From positions 12,332,510 through 12,396,509 of the forward strand of contig CM061040.1 of assembly GCA_030762985.1 (NCBI GenBank): a stretch of 64,000 nucleotides of DNA, given 5' to 3'. Source of the stretch: Adelphocoris suturalis. Lineage: Eukaryota; Arthropoda; Insecta; Hemiptera; Miridae. Each line of letters starts with the position of its first letter. Within the stretch, counting starts at the first letter, position 1. Shown here piece by piece: positions 58,380 to 64,000 of this stretch. The notes beneath the pieces were generated by a model, which worked only from the letters and a program-made list of their open reading frames with translations, ran no database searches and was not told where the DNA came from. A program made the translations under genes and the position numbers.

Positions 58380-58890
58380 TTCCTAGAGTGCTAACCATCT
58401 CTTGACGTTTCTAAGAAGCTCTCTAACAAATTTCAACTTTCTGGAGAGGATAGAAGATAATTTAGAATGTTCAGTGGATCAGGAAAGAGCCCATCACTTT
58501 AATCATCTCTTAATGTCCCAAAGAGTCTTCCAATACAATTTCAACCACCTAGGATGAACACGAGACAATTTGGCTTTCTCAGCTGACCAAGAAAGATCCC
58601 TATATTTCAATCGTCTTTCAATAATTCAGAGAGTCTCCCTATCAAATTTCAACTTCCTAGAGTCAACAAGAGCAAATTGAGCTCACATAGTAGAAATGAG
58701 CCCATCATTCCAATCGTCTCTTGAAAACCCAGAGAGTTTCCCTACCAAAGTTTGGCTTCCTGAGTTATCAGGAGAGAATTTCCCTCACTCATTCGATAAG
58801 GAAAGAGCCTTACATTTAAATAGTCTCTCATTAACTCAGTGAGTCTTCCTATCAAATTTCAACCTCCTAGGTTGAAATGGAGACGATTTA
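58380..58890 (+). repeat. 108-bp-family array, left part
   Basis: Five diverged units with AAATTTCAACTTCCTAG-type boxes at about 58428, 58537, 58644, 58745 and 58853 (spacing 101-109). Each is followed by an ATTTAGCTCACTCAGCTGATCAGG-type box, split here into AATTTAGCTCACTC and AGCTGATCAGGAAAG, and a TCAATCGTCTC box. Interrupted by the Harbinger element and resumed at 59551. Confidence 0.75.
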
Positions 58891-59547
58891 AGGCCCGATC
58901 ACACAGGACGCGTTATAACGCGACGTTAGGCGTTCCAGTAACGTCGCGTTACTGAGACACGGTACATTGCATCGCCTCCGTCACACACACGGCGGTACCT
59001 CTCAGCGATACTTTCAGTAACGCGACGTCAGCCAAGCGGGTTGTACAAAATTACAAAATATCGCGCGCTGAGGGCGTTCTCCTCGGTCCTTCTGGTTATC
59101 TTCTGGATATTCACTGCTAGTAGTTCATGTAGGTCCTCGAAATTTTGTCTCGACATGCGGAAATAGTTCACAAAACGATCTTCATGTGAGCGCAACTCCC
59201 GACATAGACGGTGGTATTCCCCAAGCTCTTCCCTTCTTCCCTCCTTTGATTGATTGGGTGCACCCAATACCGTCTATTCCTGCAATCTAATAGCGCTAGA
59301 AGAACTAGAGCTTCTTCCTCATCAGAGTCATTGTCAGAAATCATTATAGATTATAGACCAATTAGATAAATTATAGACGCTGGGAACCGCGAACCTCTTG
59401 AGTAGCACAAAAAAGACTGGGTCTTGCGCCCTGATAACGCCCAATAATAACGCGGTGTAGGTATGTGACGTTGCTATATCGCCGAACGTCGGGGGAACGC
59501 ACGTTCCTATAACGTCGCGTTATAACGCGTCCTATGTGATCGGGCCT
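58891..59547. mobile_element. Deletion derivative of a PIF/Harbinger transposon
   Basis: 657 bp with inverted ends AGGCCCGATCACACAGGACG / CGTCCTATGTGATCGGGCCT, about 38 bp long with one mismatch. A perfect CGCGTTATAACGCG palindrome lies inside each end. Flanking bases TTA (58888-58890) and TTG (59548-59550) fit the 3-bp TWA duplication of Harbinger elements with one later change. It contains the amino-terminal part of a transposase on the minus strand. It is nested in a 108-bp-family tandem array. Confidence 0.85.
59028..59344 (-). pseudogene. PIF/Harbinger transposase, amino-terminal fragment
   Basis: Minus strand from ATG at 59344: an acidic start (ISDNDSDEEEALVLLALLD), RYWVHPIN, then after a frame change near 59240 GEYHRLCREL, RFVNYFRMSRQNFEDLHELL. 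The RFF-x-YFRMS-x-x-F-x-x-L pattern is characteristic of HARBI1-like nucleases. The reading is cut off before the DDE catalytic domain by the internal deletion, so it cannot transpose on its own. Confidence 0.75.
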
Positions 59548-59550
59548 TTG

Positions 59551-59680
59551 GCTCACTCAGCCGATCAGGAAAAAGCCTAGCATTTCAATCGTCTCATGAT
59601 GACCAAGAAAGTTTTCCTACCAAGTTTCAACTTCCTAAGGTAACCATGAAAGAATTTAGCTCACTCAGCTCGCGGTTTGC
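59551..59680 (+). repeat. 108-bp-family array, right part
   Basis: Continues GCTCACTCAGCCGATCAGG directly after the Harbinger element, then ATTTCAATCGTCTCATGATG, AGTTTCAACTTCCTAAGG and AATTTAGCTCACTCAGCTCG. It is the right portion of the array broken at 58890. Confidence 0.75.
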
Positions 59681-59757
59681 GGTACGCGGAAAAGTACCAA
59701 GTCGAAATAATTAAGAGACGCAGAAAAAGTGTGACAGCCTTAAAAACATGGAACCAG

Positions 59758-61018
59758 TCATTTATTTATTTATTTATTTAGAAGATACGGGACGAACCCA
59801 ATTACAAGAGAGAGAAAAAAAAGAAAAGTGAACAGGTAGTACCTAAATTAATTATAAATATATGAAATGGAACCACACTAGAGAGTCACACTGCTTCACC
59901 AAAGACACAGGTTGGCAAAATAAGTTATTGAGGGGTATCCAAGCAGAGGTGGCGGAAAAGTTGAGTTTTGATGGTTGAGATGGGCGAAGAAAGAATGTCG
60001 ATGAAGGGAGGTGATGATGAGAGGAGGTTTGCTTGGCGAGGAAGGCGGGTCAGTGGGCGGTGATATAAGTAATTTGTGGAAGAAAAGGGGATGGCAAAAG
60101 GCGTGACAGAACGGGAAGAGAGGCGAGGTACGAGAAAGCCAACCCGAGCCAAGAGATCAGGGGCATCAATCCGACCCGACAGCAAACCATGAAGGAATGT
60201 AACATCCGCACACAGGCGACGGTCACGTGGAGACATCAAGCTGAAGCGACGAGCGAGTAGTTGGTAGTCCAAATTCTCACGAGGAATGGAGAGCTTATAT
60301 GCCAGGTAACGGAGGAAAGCCCTGAAGACGCGTTCAATTTGCACAATATGGGAGTCATAATATGGACTCCAAATCACTGATGCATACTCCAGAGTTGGCT
60401 GCACGAGAGTCTTATAGAGTGTCAGAGAGCTGGTGCCTCAGAGAACTCTCTGGTATTCCGTTTCAGAAAACCAAGTGTGCGCATTCCACGGGACGCCACC
60501 TCAGCTATGTGGTCGGAGAAGGAAAGCTGGGAATCCAAGTGCACGCCAAGGTCCACAATATCAGCCCTACGAGGAATTGTCACACCGTTGATTGAGTAGG
60601 GGTGGATGACTGGAGAGTGGGAACGATGGAAGGAAATGACTGCACATTTAGATGGGTTTAGGGCTAGTCCGATAATGTCACACCATTTAGAGAGGGCATC
60701 CAGGTTTTGTTGGAGAAGTTGGCAGTCTGAGGGGTCACGGAAGGAGATGAAGAGCTTCAGGTCGTCAGCATATATCAAGAACTGTGTGTGGTGCAGGAAG
60801 GAAATAACGCCATTAATCACCAGATTGAAGAGAAGGGGACCAAGATGCGAGCCCTGAGGAACCCCCGAAGTGGCAGGAAAGGAGTGAGAAACGACACCAC
60901 TTACACGCACTAAAAGCTGCCGAGCAGCAAGGTAGCTAGCAATCCATGCATGAAGTGGTCCAAAGACACCAAGCGATGAGAGCACATCAAGGATCACACT
61001 ATGAGGCAGCCTCATATG
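59758..61018 (-). pseudogene. 5'-truncated Jockey-superfamily LINE
   Basis: Minus frames 60422-61015 and 59925-60404 together cover RT from just after motif A (RLPHSVILDVLSSLGV) through GVPQGSHLGPLLFNLVING, catalytic YADDLKLF near 60775, the thumb (VDLGVHLDSQLSF) and the carboxy-terminal region (LEYASVIWSPYYDSHI, LCADVTFLHGLLSGRIDAP) to a stop at 59925. One frameshift near 60410 separates the two. A short untranslated region ends in an (AAAT)n tail at 59759-59780, typical of LINEs with microsatellite-like 3' tails. Truncated at its 5' end; endonuclease missing. Non-functional. Confidence 0.85.
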
Positions 61019-63250
61019 CGGCAGTCATAAAATATTCATATTATGTCTCACAAATTTTGTTAGTATCAACTTGACAATCACGAAGGGCAGTCCTTCGGAT
61101 GAGGATCAATATATGAACAAGTATGTTATTCATTAGATTGGGGTTCGCCTTATCAGTTCGTGTTTTCCCGTCCCTTGCAAGCAGTAAGAGGATTTCACGT
61201 AGTAGAGCGGAAAAGTCATCAACTCCCTTTCGTTCATCAATGGCGTCCTCTGGTACCGTCTAGTTCCTGTAAATCTCCGTAGGTCGGTTGGGATTAGTTC
61301 AGCCCACGCTTTCGTACTCAATCCGCTGAGCGTTCAATCAAAGAAAGACCGCCCCCACGGAACAGGTTTTTGTACATTTGCCTTTCCAAATCAATCTCAC
61401 TTGAGCCCTATTCCCTCCCACACTATTCACTTCTCACTTTCTGCCCTTGATATTGAGGTAGAGCGAGATGAGATCGTGACTACATTCGAAACCTTTTCCA
61501 TGACAAAACGTCGTTGCCTGAACTAAATCAATCTCCTCGGAACCGAACTTTCAAATGAGATAGTTCAATTTTACTTAACCTGTATGGCGATAGGTGGGTA
61601 TCGGGTACCCTGTACTCAGAGGGATATTTCATAATATTGTGTTGGCGATTCTACAAGACCAGTTGGGGACCGAACATAATACCCCTAAAACACACAAACT
61701 GTTCATACTAAAGGAACTCAAATTTATGAGTTGATGTGTAAATCTCGGTTATAACTGCTTTGGGGAGATATGCAAGTGTTTACTATTGTTTGATTGATTC
61801 AGCGTGAAACCGAACCCAAATTCGTATTTTCATAGAAGGTTATTTTTAAAGAAAACCCTCGATTTCATTGAAAAAAAAAAAAATTCAACATTATAATATA
61901 GTTTTATCCCCTAATAGCAAAAATAAAAATTGACTACACAGAAAGGTGAGAGCTTGGCCCAGTTTTTACCGTAGTTGTATTTTGGAAAATATTGGTTCTC
62001 ATAGTTCGATTCCTGATTGAGAAATCTCGGGGTTTTCCAAATTAGGTAAATTTTGCTTTCCATAGGGCTTTTTTGTGTAATTATATAAAAAGTCAGAAAT
62101 CTATTCTGTAGAAAAATTAATTTTCTTTCCAACAGTCAAATCTGAATTTACACAGTGAATATTGAGCGAGTTGTGACCAATTTAGAAACGTAAGGTAAAA
62201 TTGACGAAAAAATTAAAGTTGGAATAACTCATTTTTAAGCGGGTTAAAAAATTTTTTTGAGGGACAAAAGTTCAGTTTGGCAGACCTGTTTTGTGTAGAT
62301 CTTGTAGGTATAGTAATATTAAGTTGGTTGTTTTCCGTAAATGGGGCAATCGTTGTCCGGAGAGAATTTCGACTTCTCTCTGATAATTTGGGGGTCGAGA
62401 ACAATTTCTCCATAAATTATTATTCGTACTCTGCATGTAGCAATTAATAAATTATGCACTTATCAACTATTTAACATACAAATCTAAATTCAAACACCGA
62501 ATTGTCCACTAGTCTTCCATGTCCAGAACCCAATATTCCAACTTTGCGTGAATAGATCATTGGTTCCTACTAGCGCTCCTAAATTTACAGGATTTTCAAT
62601 ACATATCTAAAGATGGAAAAAATAAAAACGTGGAGTCCAGTTGCATTTCTAAAAATCTTCAGAAAAACCCGATAAAACTTAATAAAACTGCTTCTCAGTT
62701 GGGTATTTTTGTGTTTACTTTGCCCACCATAAGGGCAGACTATAGACATAGAGGGCAGATTAAAGCCAACACTCAAGCTGCAATTTTTAATTCCTAGATT
62801 TATCGAGTTTTATTGCATTAACAGATGAATTATTGAAATATGTATAATTATGAATTATCATAATTAAATAATATATGTATCTACATTATTTAATCAGAAT
62901 GTCCTGAATTTGAATGGGAAGAAGGTCTAATGACCAATAATGATGGGGCATTCAACAAATTCCAAGTAGGTGGCATTTATTGTCTCATTCATTCAGATGG
63001 GGGTGGGTTGTTTCATAGCTTAAGGTCATTTTTGTGTTTGTAGCAAACTTGATAAAGAGAATCAGCACTTCATGGCAATTTATTTCATTACGCGTGCAGT
63101 TTTTCAGGTAAAATTATTTTTGTGAATAAGGTAGGTAAACAGAGTGATTTATTTGCCTAATGAATAAATCTTACGATTTAATTTTTGTCTTCCGAGTTTG
63201 CAAGGCAGCGGAAGTTTTGTTCTCACTTTCGAAATGAAAAAAAATAATCG
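61019..63250. other. Non-coding stretch, nothing recognised
   Basis: A 62-codon minus frame at 61133-61321 (ELIPTDLRRFTGTRRYQRTP) is compositionally protein-like but I recognise no family. Remaining sequence is AT-rich without clear repeats. Confidence 0.4.
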
Positions 63251-63259
63251 TGCTCCAAA

Positions 63260-63317
63260 ATCAAAATTTCTACTCGCATTTAGTTTTCCATGGCCTCCTG
63301 AATAAATTTGGTTTCGT

Positions 63318-63348
<31 letters not shown>

Positions 63349-63800
63349 CACATCTCCTCGCCACAGCCACCACCACCACAATTTTTTAATGAAATTTTAA
63401 GGAATAGTGTGGGTTTAGTCCTAGATGGTTCCCTATCAGTTTCATGATGATTGAATCAGCGGTACGCTCAGCGCATGCGTGAACGTAATTTTCTTGAGAT
63501 AGTCATGTCTGTCAATGTTGAACTGATTTTAGTCAGGTTTTTAGGGATGATGCGGGGATGTTCCCTTGAGGTCCTTACGAAATTCATCATGATTGAATCA
63601 GTGTTACGCAGTGCACATGAGCGAGCGTTTGTCTTTCTAGATTTCCTTGCCACAGTCATTACTTCCACAATTTTGATCGGATTTCAATGAAATTATCAGG
63701 AACAGTTTGGGTTTAGCCCTAGATGGTCGCCTATCAGTTTCATGATGATGGAATCAGCGGTAAGCTCAGCGCATGCGTGAACGTAATTTTCTTGTGATAA
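63260..63800 (+). repeat. Repeat family F with CTGT/CCGT microsatellite
   Basis: TCTGTCTGTCCGTCCGTCCG at 63318-63349 follows a GAATAAATTTGG block. Then three units of about 120-165 bp carry AGCGCATGCGTGAACGTAAT, CTATCAGTTTCATGATGAT and GTTTAGTCCTAGATGGT boxes. Related to 54.14-54.33 kb and 18.35-18.90 kb. Confidence 0.65.
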
Positions 63801-64000
63801 AAGTCGGCTTAACGGTGACATATTAAGAAGGCCACGAGGAAGCTTCAATGTCACTTCCTTGGCAGTGTATTTTCAATTCCTTTCTAGCGAATGAAGTAAC
63901 ACTTTTTAATCGTGCAAGAAGTCGAAAAAAAAAAAGAAAAATTTCCTCTTAAATCGTTTTTTTTTTTTTTTTTTTTTTCGTTTTAGAGATTGCTGATCAA
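63801..64000. other. Unassigned end of window
   Basis: A-rich and T-rich homopolymers (T20 at about 63959-63978). No feature recognised. Confidence 0.4.

Overview
The window looks like transposon-rich, gene-poor nuclear DNA from an arthropod, probably an insect and perhaps a hemipteran. This rests on AT-rich non-coding sequence, long microsatellites, GT-AG-like signals, a Mag/Gypsy-type LTR retrotransposon, several LINE lineages, hAT and Harbinger derivatives, and transposases with a DUF4817-type HTH plus a mariner-like DDE domain of the kind common in hemipteran genomes. The species call is inference. I recognise no intact host protein-coding gene, rRNA or complete tRNA. Nearly every recognisable coding stretch belongs to a mobile element, and only the LTR element is close to intact.

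Layout. 0-3.2 kb: a tRNA-like B-box scrap, an old TIR-repeat fragment and a complete 1,215-bp foldback element with a perfect 10-bp target duplication. 3.2-12.1 kb: a large inverted duplication. The + arm (about 4.07-7.3 kb) and the - arm (about 9.4-12.12 kb) each carry a decayed LINE (CCHC ORF1-like part, RT, restriction-like endonuclease) joined to a DUF4817/mariner-type transposase fragment. 12.25-14.84 kb: a 108-bp tandem array with dimeric higher-order structure, followed by a 100-N assembly gap. 19.5-22.4 kb: a TIR element interrupted inside its microsatellite by a second restriction-like-endonuclease LINE. 22.7-25.5 kb: an APE-type LINE. 28.3-29.0 kb: a foldback made of 21-bp repeats. 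30.8-40.6 kb: dispersed repeats and several tandem arrays. 40.7-43.4 kb: a cluster of TIR elements with internal microsatellites. 44.6-46.3 kb: a mosaic of repeats, including a two-unit relative of the 12-kb array. 46.32-51.17 kb: a young LTR retrotransposon with 187-bp LTRs and a 5-bp TSD. 51.7-52.8 kb: a hAT derivative with a perfect 8-bp TSD. 58.4-59.7 kb: another 108-bp array, interrupted by a Harbinger derivative. 59.76-61.0 kb: a 5'-truncated LINE. The end holds another degenerate tandem repeat family.

The most distinctive signal is not a gene. It is a family of tandem repeats with a period close to 108 bp, found as at least four arrays (about 12, 31, 45 and 58 kb) and a more distant fifth (40 kb), in both orientations. 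Two of these arrays share flanking motifs, so the array may be the internal part of an undescribed mobile element. The other main points are a LINE sitting in a tetranucleotide microsatellite, a CCHC ORF1-like region upstream of a restriction-like-endonuclease LINE, and an LTR element whose integrase C-terminal tail lies in the -1 frame after an A8 run.
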